DNA of 64,000 nt from Catenulispora sp. MAP5-51 (lineage in GTDB: Bacteria; Actinomycetota; Actinomycetes; Streptomycetales; Catenulisporaceae): positions 124,001 to 188,000 of the forward strand of contig NZ_JBGCCH010000018.1 in assembly GCF_041261205.1 (NCBI RefSeq). The letters run 5' to 3'. The notes beneath the pieces were generated by a model that had not been told where the DNA came from, did no database searches, and saw nothing but the letters and a program-made list of their open reading frames with translations. The position numbers and the translations under genes are program-made. This document shows positions 7,915 to 16,558 of this stretch, piece after piece (position 1 is the stretch's first letter; the number at the start of each line of letters is the position of its first letter).

Positions 7915-9093
7915 TCAGGCCGCGCTGAGCACCAGCCCCGAGGTCGGGACCCCGGTCCCGGCCGTGACCAGCACGTTGCGGACGTCCGGCACCTGGTTCA
8001 CGGCCGTTCCCCGGGCCTGGCGCACCGCCTCGGCGATGCCGTTCATGCCGTGGATGTAGGCCTCGCCGAGCTGGCCGCCGTGGGTGTTCAGCGGAAGCCG
8101 GCCGCCGAGGTGGATGGCGCCGTCGCGGATGAAGTCGCGCGCCTCGCCGCGGCCGCAGAAGCCGAACTCCTCCAGCTGCGTCAGGACGAACGGAGTGAAG
8201 TGGTCGTAGATGACCGCCGTCTGGATGTCGTCCGGTCCGAGCCCTGACTGGCCCCACAGCTGCCGCGCGACGGTCCCCATCTCCGGCAGCCCGGTGATGT
8301 CGTCGCGGTAGTAGCTGGTCATCATCTGTTGGTCGTGTGCGGAGCCCTGTGCGGCTCCCGATATAAGGACTTCCTTGCCGGGAAGATCCTTGGCGCGCTC
8401 CGCGGAGACGACGACCAGCGCGACTCCGCCGTCGGACTCCTGGCAGCAGTCCAGGAGCCGCAGCGGATCGGCGATCGGCTTCGAGTTCTGGTGGTCGGCC
8501 AAGGTGATGGGCCGCTCGTAGAACCACGCAGCGGGGTTCGTGGCGGCGTGTGCCCGGGCCGCCACGGCGACCCGCCCGAAGTCCTCGGAGGTGGCCCCGT
8601 ACTGGTGCATGTAGCGGCGCGCGGCCATAGCGACCCAGGCCGCCGGGGTGATGAGTCCGTAGGGGGAGTAATAGCCGAAGTGCTGGGCCATCGGCGATTC
8701 GCCGCGGGCTTGGACTGCCGCGTCCCCCGAGCCGAATCGCCGTCCGGAGCGCTCGTTGAATGCCCGGTAGCAGACCACGACGTCGGCCAGGCCGGCCGTG
8801 ATGGCGGCCGCCGCGTGCGCGACCGTCGCACAGGCGGCACCGCCTCCGTAGTCCACCAAGGAGAAGTAGCGCAGTTCGGCGACGCCCAGACCCCGACCGA
8901 CCATGATCGAGGGACTGGAGTCCATCGAGAAGGTCACCAGACCGTCGACGTCGCGCAGCGCTATCCCGGCGTCGTCCAGCGCGGCCTTGCATGCCTCGAG
9001 ACACAGTTGGAGTTCACTGCGTCCCGACTCCTTGGAGAACTCCGTGGCGCCGATACCGACGATCGCTGCCTCACCCGACAGGGACCCGCTCAC
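7915..9093 (-). CDS. ltp2: Thiolase-fold steroid side-chain aldolase, Ltp2-like
   Basis: The 392-residue protein belongs to the thiolase-like lipid-transfer (SCPx) family. It starts SGEAAIVGIGATEFSKESG, carries RVAVAARAHAATNPAAWF in mid-protein and ends in the usual TSGLVLSAA. In Mycobacterium, Ltp2 performs the retro-aldol cleavage that releases propionyl-CoA from the shortened cholesterol side chain, and it needs the DUF35 domain of ChsH2. A DUF35 gene is present in the same operon. The GTG start at 9093 overlaps the stop of the MaoC gene by four bases (GTGA), so it is translationally coupled. Other SCPx thiolases are possible, but the gene set makes Ltp2 the best call. Confidence 0.82.
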   Translation of the reverse strand: MSGSLSGEAAIVGIGATEFSKESGRSELQLCLEACKAALDDAGIALRDVDGLVTFSMDSSPSIMVGRGLGVAELRYFSLVDYGGGAACATVAHAAAAITAGLADVVVCYRAFNERSGRRFGSGDAAVQARGESPMAQHFGYYSPYGLITPAAWVAMAARRYMHQYGATSEDFGRVAVAARAHAATNPAAWFYERPITLADHQNSKPIADPLRLLDCCQESDGGVALVVVSAERAKDLPGKEVLISGAAQGSAHDQQMMTSYYRDDITGLPEMGTVARQLWGQSGLGPDDIQTAVIYDHFTPFVLTQLEEFGFCGRGEARDFIRDGAIHLGGRLPLNTHGGQLGEAYIHGMNGIAEAVRQARGTAVNQVPDVRNVLVTAGTGVPTSGLVLSAA

Positions 9094-9491
9094 TCGCCGC
9101 CACCCTTCAGGGTCACGGTTCCGGTGACATGGTTGCCGAGCTGGTTCGCGCCGCGGATCGCGACCTCGACGGTGCCGTCCTCGCCGACGCGCGCCACGGA
9201 CCCGGTGAGGGTCATCGTGTCCCCGGGGTAGTTCGGCACGCCGAGCCGGATCGCGATCTTCAGGATGCGCGCCTCGGCACCGGCCCAGTCGGTCACGAAG
9301 CGCCCGACGATCCCGTTGGTGGTGAGGATGTTCATGAAGATGTCGGGAGAGCCCTTCTCCCGGGCGGCCGGGACATCGTGGTGCACGTCCTGGTAGTCGC
9401 GGGAGGCGATGGCGCCGGAGACGATCCTCGTCGGGGTGATCGGGATGACCAGCTCCGGCAACGTCTCCCCGACCTTGGGCAGCGCGGTCAT
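9090..9491 (-). CDS. chsH1: MaoC-like enoyl-CoA hydratase subunit (ChsH1-like)
   Basis: A single hot-dog domain of 133 residues, with the MaoC active-site pattern Asp-x4-His in SRDYQDVHHD near residue 30. ChsH1 of Mycobacterium has nearly the same length and pairs with ChsH2 to hydrate the 17-(prop-2-enoyl)-CoA steroid intermediate. The ATG at 9489-9491 overlaps the preceding acyl-CoA dehydrogenase stop (ATGA), and the stop overlaps the Ltp2-like start. As in the mycobacterial operon, it lies between the other hydratase genes and ltp2. The family is certain; the steroid role is inferred from context. Confidence 0.83.
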   Translation of the reverse strand: MTALPKVGETLPELVIPITPTRIVSGAIASRDYQDVHHDVPAAREKGSPDIFMNILTTNGIVGRFVTDWAGAEARILKIAIRLGVPNYPGDTMTLTGSVARVGEDGTVEVAIRGANQLGNHVTGTVTLKGGGE

Positions 9492-10588
9492 TCGTCCTCC
9501 TCGATCGGGTAAGCGGAGATCAGCTCGCCGAGGTCGCCGGACCAGGCTTCCGCGGAGCCGCCATAGAGTTCCCAGTAGCGGGCCCATGCGTGGTACCGGT
9601 GCAGCGGATAGGTGATGTCCACCCCGAACCCGCCGTGCAGGTGCTGTGCGGAGCCGACGACCCGGCGCGCGCCGTCGGCGGCCCAGATCTTGGCGGCGGC
9701 GATCGCGTACCGGGCCCGGGGTGAGTTGATGCCGTGCGCTGCGATGGCGTGTACGGCGTCCCACAGCGCGGCCTGCATAGCGCGCGAATCGATATAGCGG
9801 TCCGCGGCCCGGAGCGCCACGCCTTGGAACGTCGCCAGGGGGTGTCCGAACTGGACGCGTCCGCCGACGTATTCGGCGGTCATCGCCAGAGCCCGCGCCG
9901 CGATCCCGCACAGCATCGCCGAGGAGAAGAGCGCCGCATAGGCACGGGCTTCGCCGACCGCATCGCTGATCTCCATGACCTCGGCGTCGATGAACTCCAG
10001 GACGCCCAGCGGCTCGCCGGTGGTGGTCACCTGGTCGCCGATGCGTGCCGTCGACAGGGAGGCCAGCGCCAGGACTTCCTTGCCGTCCTCGCGCAGAGCC
10101 GGCACGAGCACCAGGTCGGAGCTGAGCGGGTAGGGCACCAGCTGCGTGATCCCGTTGAGCCGCCGGCCGGTCAGCCGCAGCGGCGCGGCCAGCGTGGACG
10201 GGTGCTCGGTAAGCCCCGCGGTGATGACGAGCTCTCCGGACAGCACCTCCGGCAGGTTCTTCTCGTCGACGACCAAGGCCGCGACGAATGTCTCCACCAG
10301 GGGCAGCCGCGCGAGCGCCGCACCGGCGTCGGTGAGCAGCCGCACCATGCCCGGCACTCCGGTACCGCCGCCGCCCACGGTCTCCGGAAGGACCGCGGCG
10401 AGCAGCCCGGTGTCGGCCAGGATCCGCCACAGCCGGCGGTCGTGTTCATCGGACACCGCTTCATTACTGTGGGCCGGACTCCGCCAGCTCTCTATGTCGA
10501 GATCCTTGAAGACCTCATTGGAGAGTTCCCCTACGGCTTCCAGCGCATCGTCCATGGGCTGTTCCACGGGCTGGTCCACGACTGTCAC
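9488..10588 (-). CDS. Acyl-CoA dehydrogenase, FadE28/ChsE1-like subunit
   Basis: This 366-residue protein has the acyl-CoA dehydrogenase fold: an N-terminal helical domain, a degenerate middle beta domain, and a C-terminal helical domain with GRVQFGHPLATFQGVALRAA and QHLHGGFGVD. It is shorter and more divergent than the second dehydrogenase at 11528-12736. The same asymmetry exists between FadE28 and FadE29, which form an alpha2-beta2 enzyme that desaturates the three-carbon steroid side chain. GTG start at 10588, coupled by a GTGA overlap to the DUF35 gene. In mycobacteria the two fadE genes are adjacent; here two hydratase-related genes separate them. Confidence 0.82.
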   Translation of the reverse strand: MTVVDQPVEQPMDDALEAVGELSNEVFKDLDIESWRSPAHSNEAVSDEHDRRLWRILADTGLLAAVLPETVGGGGTGVPGMVRLLTDAGAALARLPLVETFVAALVVDEKNLPEVLSGELVITAGLTEHPSTLAAPLRLTGRRLNGITQLVPYPLSSDLVLVPALREDGKEVLALASLSTARIGDQVTTTGEPLGVLEFIDAEVMEISDAVGEARAYAALFSSAMLCGIAARALAMTAEYVGGRVQFGHPLATFQGVALRAADRYIDSRAMQAALWDAVHAIAAHGINSPRARYAIAAAKIWAADGARRVVGSAQHLHGGFGVDITYPLHRYHAWARYWELYGGSAEAWSGDLGELISAYPIEEDE

Positions 10589-10986
10589 GGCGAGACCTCC
10601 GGTCCGGCGAACACGAGCCCGTCCTCGTAAACGAGACTCAGCGCCATCTCTATACGCAGGTCCTCATTGGCGATGCCGCGTGTCCCACACACAATGCGCG
10701 GCCGCGTGTCACCGTCCTCTACTTCCACGGCTATGAGGACAACCGCATAGGGGCCCTCTTCCCAGGGCGGCAGCGGGTGATGGCAGATCGTGTAGCTGTG
10801 CAGGACCGCACGGCCGGTCGCCTTCACGGTCGTCCAGTCCAGGGACTGACAGTCCGGGCACATGGGAGACGGAGGATGCCGGAGCGATCCACAAGCTGTG
10901 CATTTCTGGATGAGGACGTCGCCCTTGGCGACGCCCTCCCAGTAGTAAGCGTTGTCGCGGCCGATCACCGGCTGGGGACGGTTCAT
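10585..10986 (-). CDS. DUF35/OB-fold protein, equivalent to the C-terminal half of ChsH2
   Basis: The 133-residue protein has an N-terminal helix (NAYYWEGVAKGDVLIQ), a rubredoxin-like zinc knuckle with four cysteines (CTACGS and CPDC) and an OB-fold (about 55-125). In Mycobacterium this domain is fused to the C-terminus of ChsH2 and forms the complex with Ltp2. Here it has its own ATG at 10986, overlapping the MaoC-N stop by four bases. The lengths 178 plus 133 add up to about the size of fused ChsH2, so this looks like fission (or a never-fused form) rather than a different gene. Confidence 0.85.
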   Translation of the reverse strand: MNRPQPVIGRDNAYYWEGVAKGDVLIQKCTACGSLRHPPSPMCPDCQSLDWTTVKATGRAVLHSYTICHHPLPPWEEGPYAVVLIAVEVEDGDTRPRIVCGTRGIANEDLRIEMALSLVYEDGLVFAGPEVSP

Positions 10987-11519
10987 GCCTGTGCCCCTGT
11001 GTCCTGCGCCCGCGCGGGCTTGAACCACAGAGTCCGGAACAACATCTCGCCGACCACTTCGCCGTGCTGATCGCGGTATTCGGTGATCGAGGTCAGGAAG
11101 TAGCCCGCGCCGAGCGCCGTCCTCTTAAGCGGCGACACGGAGTCGAGCCGCGTGGTGGCGTACAGGTGGTCCCCCACAGTGAGGTACCGGTGATAGGTCT
11201 GCTCGCAGTCGGTCGCCACCACGGCGCGGTAGCCCGCCTCGATCAGCGTGGCCTGGGCGCGCGTGGACCCGTCCTGGGCCCCGCGCATCCGCAGTCCGGG
11301 CATCGTCCAGGCCTGCAACGAGGCCGGCGGTGCGACCACGTCGGGGTGGCCGGCCCGGCGCGCCGCCGCCGGGTCGGTGTAGATCGGCAGCTCGTCGCCC
11401 ATCGCGTCGCACCAGTGCCGGATCATCGGCTGGTTCACCGGGTCCCAGGCCGGGACCGGCTCCGACGGCGGATCGGCTATGTGCGCGGACACTGTCTCGT
11501 ACAGCGGATCGGTCTCCAC
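10983..11519 (-). CDS. MaoC N-terminal-type dehydratase, equivalent to the N-terminal half of ChsH2
   Basis: This 178-residue protein has a hot-dog domain of the FAS1-like/MaoC-N type. An N-terminal region contains HWCDAMGDELPIY, then a strand-rich core with EQTYHRYLTVGDHLYATTRL and a C-terminal LFRTLWFKPA. It lacks the Asp/His active-site pair, as expected for the ChsH2 subunit, which is structural while ChsH1 supplies catalysis. GTG start at 11519, eight bases after the dehydrogenase stop, with a GGGAGA ribosome binding site. Its stop overlaps the DUF35 start. Confidence 0.82.
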   Translation of the reverse strand: METDPLYETVSAHIADPPSEPVPAWDPVNQPMIRHWCDAMGDELPIYTDPAAARRAGHPDVVAPPASLQAWTMPGLRMRGAQDGSTRAQATLIEAGYRAVVATDCEQTYHRYLTVGDHLYATTRLDSVSPLKRTALGAGYFLTSITEYRDQHGEVVGEMLFRTLWFKPARAQDTGAQA

Positions 11520-11527
11520 AGTTCTCC

Positions 11528-12736
11528 CTATCTCCGCACCCTGGGCATCGCCAGCCCGGTCATCGCGATGATCTCCCGCTGGATCTCGTTGGCCCCGCCG
11601 CCGAAGGTGTTGGTCACCGCGTAGCGGTAGAGGAATTCGAGGTCGCCGGCCAGGAGCGCGCCGGGGGAGCCCGTCTTCAGGACTCCACCTGCGCCGAGCA
11701 CCTGGAGCAACTCCGCCAGCGCCTCTATATGCGTTTCCGTCCCGTGCACCTTCGCCGCGGAAGCGTCCGCGGGGGACAGGTGGCCGCCGGTCTGGTCCTT
11801 CTGCAGCGCCGCGACCATCTGACCGTTAAGGAGCCGCAGACCGCTGATGCGGACATAGGCGCGCGCCATGGTGTTCTTCACCCAGGGCAGATCTATGACC
11901 CGGAGCCCGCCCGCAGCCGGTGTCTCCATAGCCCAGCTCTGCACCTTGGCGAAGGAGCGGATCACTCCCTGGGCCACCGCTGCCAGCGCCACCCGCTCGT
12001 GGTTCAGCTGCGTGGTGATCAGTTTCCAGCCCTCGTTCTCGGCCCCGACCCGCATGGTCACCGGGACGCGGACGTCGCGGTAGTACGTGGCGGTCGTGTA
12101 GTGCGAGGCGATGGTGTGGATCCGCGTCGCCTCGAAGCCCGGGTCGCGGGTGTCGACCAGCAGGATCGAGATGCCCTTGTGCTTCGGCGCTTCCGGGTCG
12201 GTCCGGCAGGCCAGCCAGACGTACTCCGCGGAGTCACCGTGGGTCGTGAAGATCTTCTGGCCGTTGACCACATAAGCGCTGCCGTCCTCGGTGCGCACGG
12301 CGCGCGTGGTCAGACTCGCCAGATCGGTGCCGGCGCCGGGCTCGGAGTAGCCGGCCGCGACGTCGATCTCCCCGGAGAGGATGCCCGGCAGGAGCAGGTC
12401 CTTCTGTTCCCGCGTCCCGAAGCGCATCAGCGTCGGGCCGACGGTGTTGAGCGCCACCAGGGGCATCGGACAGCCGGCGCGCGCCGCCTCGTCGAAGAAG
12501 ACGAACTGCTCGACCGGCGTCAGGCCGCGCCCGCCGTACTCCTGAGGCCAGCCCACTCCGAGCCAGCCGTCCGCGCCGAGTTTCCGGTGCAGGGTGCGGG
12601 CCGTTTCGGTGGAGGTGTCGGGCAGGCGCAGATCGTGGCGGACCTCCTCGGTGACCAGTGCGGCGAAGTAGGTCCGCAGCTCGGCTCGCAGGGCTCGTTG
12701 GGCCGGGGTGTAGGCCAGGTGTTCCGGAGGGTGCAT
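11528..12736 (-). CDS. Acyl-CoA dehydrogenase, FadE29/ChsE2-like subunit
   Basis: The first gene of the operon encodes a 402-residue flavoprotein with a canonical acyl-CoA dehydrogenase layout. The middle domain has AAGYSEPGAGTDLASL and VNGQKIFTTHGDSAEYVWLA, and the C-terminus has FGGGANEIQREIIA. It keeps the full signatures that the partner at 9488-10588 has partly lost, so it is probably the catalytic, FAD-binding FadE29-type subunit. I start it at the ATG 12736, because upstream sequence in frame is Arg/Pro-rich and non-homologous in style. A KstR-type palindrome lies 119 bases upstream. Confidence 0.85.
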   Translation of the reverse strand: MHPPEHLAYTPAQRALRAELRTYFAALVTEEVRHDLRLPDTSTETARTLHRKLGADGWLGVGWPQEYGGRGLTPVEQFVFFDEAARAGCPMPLVALNTVGPTLMRFGTREQKDLLLPGILSGEIDVAAGYSEPGAGTDLASLTTRAVRTEDGSAYVVNGQKIFTTHGDSAEYVWLACRTDPEAPKHKGISILLVDTRDPGFEATRIHTIASHYTTATYYRDVRVPVTMRVGAENEGWKLITTQLNHERVALAAVAQGVIRSFAKVQSWAMETPAAGGLRVIDLPWVKNTMARAYVRISGLRLLNGQMVAALQKDQTGGHLSPADASAAKVHGTETHIEALAELLQVLGAGGVLKTGSPGALLAGDLEFLYRYAVTNTFGGGANEIQREIIAMTGLAMPRVRR

Positions 12737-12854
12737 GCGGCGGCGTCTCCCGCGGTCGGCGTGATCGGCTGGACGGGCGAGTGCTGAAGGTGCTGGCTGT
12801 GCGCCCGGTCGGCGGTGCACGGGGACTCGGACGCGATCTGAGCACTCGTCAGAT

Positions 12855-12868
12855 TAGAACACGTTCTA
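12855..12868. promoter_or_regulatory. KstR-type operator
   Basis: TAGAACACGTTCTA is a perfect inverted repeat and fits the KstR consensus TnnAACnnGTTnnA exactly. KstR is the TetR-family repressor of the cholesterol regulon in mycolic actinobacteria, and the igr operon is among its targets there. The site lies between the divergent FadE29-like (12736) and mobA-like (12900) genes. It is 32 bases before the latter, so it might touch both promoters. Confidence 0.7.
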
Positions 12869-12899
12869 CTGGATGGCCACACCGGGTTAGGGTGGCGGC

Positions 12900-14111
12900 A
12901 TGGAGGCTCTGAGCGGACCCGGAGAACCCTTCGACGCGATCGTTCTGGCCGGCGGCGGCGCGCGCCGGCTGGACGGGGCGGACAAACCGGCGCTCGAGGT
13001 CGGCGGGATCAGCATGCTCGACCGGGTGCTGGCCGCCTGCCGGGGCGCGGCGTCGGTCGCGGTCGTGGGCCCGCCGCGGCCGGTGGCCCGACCGGTGGTG
13101 TTCACCCGCGAGTACCCGCCCGGCGGAGGGCCGGTGCCGGCGCTGGCCGCGGGGATGGCCGTGGGCTCGGCCGGACACGTGGCCGTCTTCGCCGCCGATC
13201 TGCCGTTCCTGGACGAGCAAGCCGTCACCCTTCTGCGGCGCTCGCTGACCGCCGACGCAGTGCTCTTCACCGACGAGCGGGGCAAGGACCAGCCGCTCGC
13301 GGCGATATATCGGCGTAACGCGCTCGCGGCAGCATTGGGCGCACTGTCGGAGTTGCGGGGCGCACGCCTGTTCGCGATCGTCGAAGAGCTGGACACGACC
13401 CGGATCCCCGACACGCGCGGCGTCACCGCGGACTGCGACACGTGGGACGCCGTTCACGCGGCCCGCGCTCTGGTCGCGACACGACCCGCCACAAAGACGA
13501 AGATGGGGGACATGGACGACAAGAAGCTGCTCGCCGACTGGTGCGCCGCCGCGGCGGCCGAACTCGGGCTGACGGGGCACGAACTCGCCGAGGGCGATCT
13601 GGACGCGATCCTCGGCCTGGCCGGGGTCGCGGCCCACAACGTTCTGCGACCGGCCGCGCCGCTGACCACGTTCCTGGCCGGATACGCGGTCGGGCTGCGC
13701 AGCTCGGCCGGCGGCGGCCGCGGCGCGCTGGACGGGCCGATCGCGAAGCTCAGCGCCCTGGCTCAGGCCTGGGACCCGGCCGCCGACGGCGCGGCCCGCG
13801 GCCCCGGCGCGGTGAGCGGGACGGTCGGCGGTTCGGTGGCGGCGAGCCCGGCGGCCGGGACGCCCGGCGGCACGGTCACGACTGGCGGCACAGTCACGTC
13901 TGGCGGCGCAGTCCCCGGATCCGTGGGCGCGGCCGGGCATCAGGCCGGCGCTGCGTCCGGTGCCAAGTCCGGCGCCAGGTCCGGCATCGGCTCTGGCGCC
14001 GAGTCCGGTAACAGCTCCAGCAGCTCCAGCAGCGCCAGCGGTTCCGGCAGCTCCAGCGACTCCGGCAGCTCCGGCAGCTCCAGCGACTCCACAGGATCCG
14101 GCGGCCGGTGA
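12900..14111 (+). CDS. mobA: MobA-like nucleotidyltransferase fused to a DUF6457-type domain
   Basis: Residues 1-190 form a MobA domain: LAGGGARRLDGADKPALEVGG is the GTP-binding signature (LxGGxxxRxGxDK, shown in part) and AADLPFLD carries the metal-binding Asp. MobA adds GMP to molybdopterin to make the guanine dinucleotide cofactor. Residues 200-290 form the small helical domain (KKLLADWCAAAAAELGL) that accompanies this enzyme in many actinomycetes. After that comes a 110-residue low-complexity tail rich in Gly, Ser, Thr and Ala, which is unusual and probably disordered. The stop overlaps the moeA start (GTGA), so the two cofactor genes are coupled. Confidence 0.85.
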   Translation: MEALSGPGEPFDAIVLAGGGARRLDGADKPALEVGGISMLDRVLAACRGAASVAVVGPPRPVARPVVFTREYPPGGGPVPALAAGMAVGSAGHVAVFAADLPFLDEQAVTLLRRSLTADAVLFTDERGKDQPLAAIYRRNALAAALGALSELRGARLFAIVEELDTTRIPDTRGVTADCDTWDAVHAARALVATRPATKTKMGDMDDKKLLADWCAAAAAELGLTGHELAEGDLDAILGLAGVAAHNVLRPAAPLTTFLAGYAVGLRSSAGGGRGALDGPIAKLSALAQAWDPAADGAARGPGAVSGTVGGSVAASPAAGTPGGTVTTGGTVTSGGAVPGSVGAAGHQAGAASGAKSGARSGIGSGAESGNSSSSSSSASGSGSSSDSGSSGSSSDSTGSGGR

Positions 14112-15421
14112 ACACGTCCTGGGCCGAGGCCCGCAAGATCGCCGGCGCCGCGGCGATCCCGCTGCCCGTCACCCGCGTCCCCATGGCCCAGGCCCGCGGC
14201 GCGGTCCTCGCCGAGTCGCTGTCCGCGCTGGTCGACCTGCCGCCGTTCGCGACCTCGGCGATGGACGGCTGGGCGGTGGCCGGGCCCGGGCCGTGGCGGG
14301 TCGCCGGGCAGGTGCTGGCCGGGCAGGAGGCGACCCGGCTCGGCGACGGCGACGCGGTGGAGATCGCCACCGGGGCCCGGGTGCCGTCCGGGGCCTCGTC
14401 GGTGCTGCGGCGGGAGCGCGGCGTCGTCGACGAGCACGGCAGGCTGCACGTCGGCGACAGCGGCGACGGACACCGCGACCGCACCGTTCCGGCCGCCGCG
14501 GCAGCTGCGACCGCGTCAACCGCGGCGGCCGCACCACAGCGCTTCTACGCCGCGGTCTCCAGCGGCACCACCGCCGCCACGCGCACCCTGCGCGGCTCCG
14601 AACTGGACCTGCCGATAGGGACCGACATCCGGCCGCAGGGCCAGGAGTCGCGCCGCGGCGAGACCCTGCTGTCGGCCGGCACCCGCGTCACCCCCGCGGT
14701 CCTGGGCCTGGCCGCCGCCGCGGGCTACGACGACCTGCCGGTCCACGAGCGCCCCCGGGTCGCCCTGGTGGTCATCGGCGACGAGCTGGCCGAATCGGGC
14801 CTGCCGGACGGCGCCCGGATCCGGGACGCGCTCGGGCCGATGTTCACCGCCTGGCTCGAGGCGCTCGGGGTCGAGCTGACGGTGAGCCGGGTCGCCGACG
14901 ACGCCAGGGAACTGCTCGCGACCGTCGCCTCCTCCCCGGCCGACGTGGTGATCACCACCGGCGGCACGGCCCGCGGCCCGATGGACCACGTGCACCAGGT
15001 GCTGGGCGAACTCGGCGCGCGGATGCTCGTCGACGGCGTCTCGGTGCGGCCGGGGCACCCTATGCTGCTCGCTCAGTACGGCGGAACCCGGCAGCACCGC
15101 CGGTTCGTCGCCGGGCTCCCGGGCAACCCGCTGGCGGCGGTCGTCGGCTTCGTCACCGTGGTGCGGCCGCTGCTGCGCCGGCTGTCAGGCTTGGCGGACG
15201 CCTCACACTTCCTGCCGCTCGGGGATGCCGTCAGCACCCATCCGACCGACACTCGACTGGTGCCCGTCTCCGTCACCGACGCCTCCGCGGTCCCCCTGCG
15301 GTTCACCGGTCCGGCGATGCTGCGCGGGCTGGCGCTGGCCGACGGGCTGGCCGTCGTACCGCCGGGGGGAGGGGTGGTCGCCCTCGGTGCCGGGCAGCGG
15401 GTGGAGGTGCTGACGGTCTGA
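14108..15421 (+). CDS. moeA: Molybdopterin molybdenumtransferase MoeA
   Basis: MoeA inserts molybdate into adenylylated molybdopterin. The 437-residue protein shows the MoeA domain order. The N-terminal domains I and II have LPPFATSAMDGWAVA, the substrate-binding landmark. The MPT-binding domain III (about 200-340) has ALVVIGDEL and TTGGTARGPMDHV, where classical MoeA has GGVSVG. A beta-barrel domain IV closes the protein. The GTG start at 14108 lies in the mobA-like stop. The stop TGA (15419-15421) overlaps a likely CTG start of the K+ channel gene. It is somewhat longer than E. coli MoeA because of Ala/Thr-rich insertions near residues 120-150. Confidence 0.9.
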   Translation: MNTSWAEARKIAGAAAIPLPVTRVPMAQARGAVLAESLSALVDLPPFATSAMDGWAVAGPGPWRVAGQVLAGQEATRLGDGDAVEIATGARVPSGASSVLRRERGVVDEHGRLHVGDSGDGHRDRTVPAAAAAATASTAAAAPQRFYAAVSSGTTAATRTLRGSELDLPIGTDIRPQGQESRRGETLLSAGTRVTPAVLGLAAAAGYDDLPVHERPRVALVVIGDELAESGLPDGARIRDALGPMFTAWLEALGVELTVSRVADDARELLATVASSPADVVITTGGTARGPMDHVHQVLGELGARMLVDGVSVRPGHPMLLAQYGGTRQHRRFVAGLPGNPLAAVVGFVTVVRPLLRRLSGLADASHFLPLGDAVSTHPTDTRLVPVSVTDASAVPLRFTGPAMLRGLALADGLAVVPPGGGVVALGAGQRVEVLTV

Positions 15422-16518
15422 GCGAGAACACCACGTACGCGGCCCCGTTCCGCCCGACGATCGTGCTGCCGCGCGCGGTCTCGGGCCCCTTGTGGGCGGT
15501 GTTCAAGCGGGTCCTGCTGGCGCTGGGGATCCTGGTGCTCTCGGCGGTGATCGTCTATCTGGGACGGGCCGGCTACCGCGACTCCTCCGGCAAGCCGATC
15601 GGCTGGCTCACAGCCTTCTACTACGCCACCGTGACCCTGTCGACCACCGGCTACGGCGACGTGGTGCCGGTCAGCGACCCGGCCCGGCTGATCAACACCC
15701 TGGTCGTGACACCGCTGCGCGTGCTGTTCCTGCTGGTGCTGGTCGGCACGACCCTGGAGGTGCTCACCGAGCGGACCCGCACCGAGTGGCGGCAGGAGAG
15801 GTGGAGGTCGAAGGTGCGGGATCACACCGTCGTGGTCGGCTACGGCACCAAGGGCAGCTCCGCGGTGCAGACGCTGCTGAAGAACGGCCACAGCCCCGAG
15901 TCGATCGTGGTGGTCGACACCGATCCGGCGCGGATCGCCGAGGCCAACCGGCGCGGCCTGGCCGGCATCCTCGGCGACGGCAGCCGCGGCGAGGTGCTGG
16001 AGCGCGCGGAGGTCGCCAAGGCCAGGAACGTGGTGATCAGCGCGAACCGCGACGACACCGCGGTGCTGACCACGCTGACGGTGCGCCGCCTCACCCGCCG
16101 CGCCACAGTGGTGGCCTCGGTCCGGGAGGCCGAGAACGCCCCGCTGCTGCGCCAGAGCGGCGCCTCCTCGGTGGTCACCAGCTCCGACACCGCCGGGCAG
16201 CTGCTGGGCGTGGCCACCATCAGCCCCAAGGTCAGCCAGGTCGTGCAGGACCTGCTGTCCTACGGCGACGGCCTGGAGCTGCTGGAGCGCCCGGCCGACA
16301 CCGGCGACGCGGGCAAGGAGCCCGGGGCCGTGAAGGAGCCGGTTCTGGCGGTGATCCGCGGCTCGCGGACCATGCGCTACGACGACGTCGCGATCGGCAC
16401 CATCGAGCTGACCGACCGCCTGGTCGTGGTGCGCTCGGTCCACAACCGGCGGGCGGACCCGGCGCCGCGGCGGGCCGGACGGACCGAGATGCCGGGCCGA
16501 CCCGGCATCTCGGGCTGA
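15418..16518 (+). CDS. Two-TM potassium channel with RCK (TrkA-N) domain
   Basis: The protein has a first membrane helix at about 33-50, a pore loop with selectivity filter TLSTTGYGD near residue 76, a second helix at 95-115 and a cytoplasmic Rossmann-type RCK domain (from HTVVVGYGTKGSSAVQ, about 140-280). The layout is that of MthK/Kch-like channels gated by ligands. No ATG, GTG or TTG fits the junction. The frame has CTG at 15418 in a CTGA overlap with the moeA stop, and a GGAGG ribosome binding site lies 9-10 bases before it. A GTG at 15463 is the alternative, but it lacks a ribosome binding site. Translational coupling to moeA is likely. Confidence 0.85.
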   Translation: MSENTTYAAPFRPTIVLPRAVSGPLWAVFKRVLLALGILVLSAVIVYLGRAGYRDSSGKPIGWLTAFYYATVTLSTTGYGDVVPVSDPARLINTLVVTPLRVLFLLVLVGTTLEVLTERTRTEWRQERWRSKVRDHTVVVGYGTKGSSAVQTLLKNGHSPESIVVVDTDPARIAEANRRGLAGILGDGSRGEVLERAEVAKARNVVISANRDDTAVLTTLTVRRLTRRATVVASVREAENAPLLRQSGASSVVTSSDTAGQLLGVATISPKVSQVVQDLLSYGDGLELLERPADTGDAGKEPGAVKEPVLAVIRGSRTMRYDDVAIGTIELTDRLVVVRSVHNRRADPAPRRAGRTEMPGRPGISG

Positions 16519-16558
16519 GGGTTCAGCCCCGGCCGCCGACGGCCTCGGATCACCTCAA

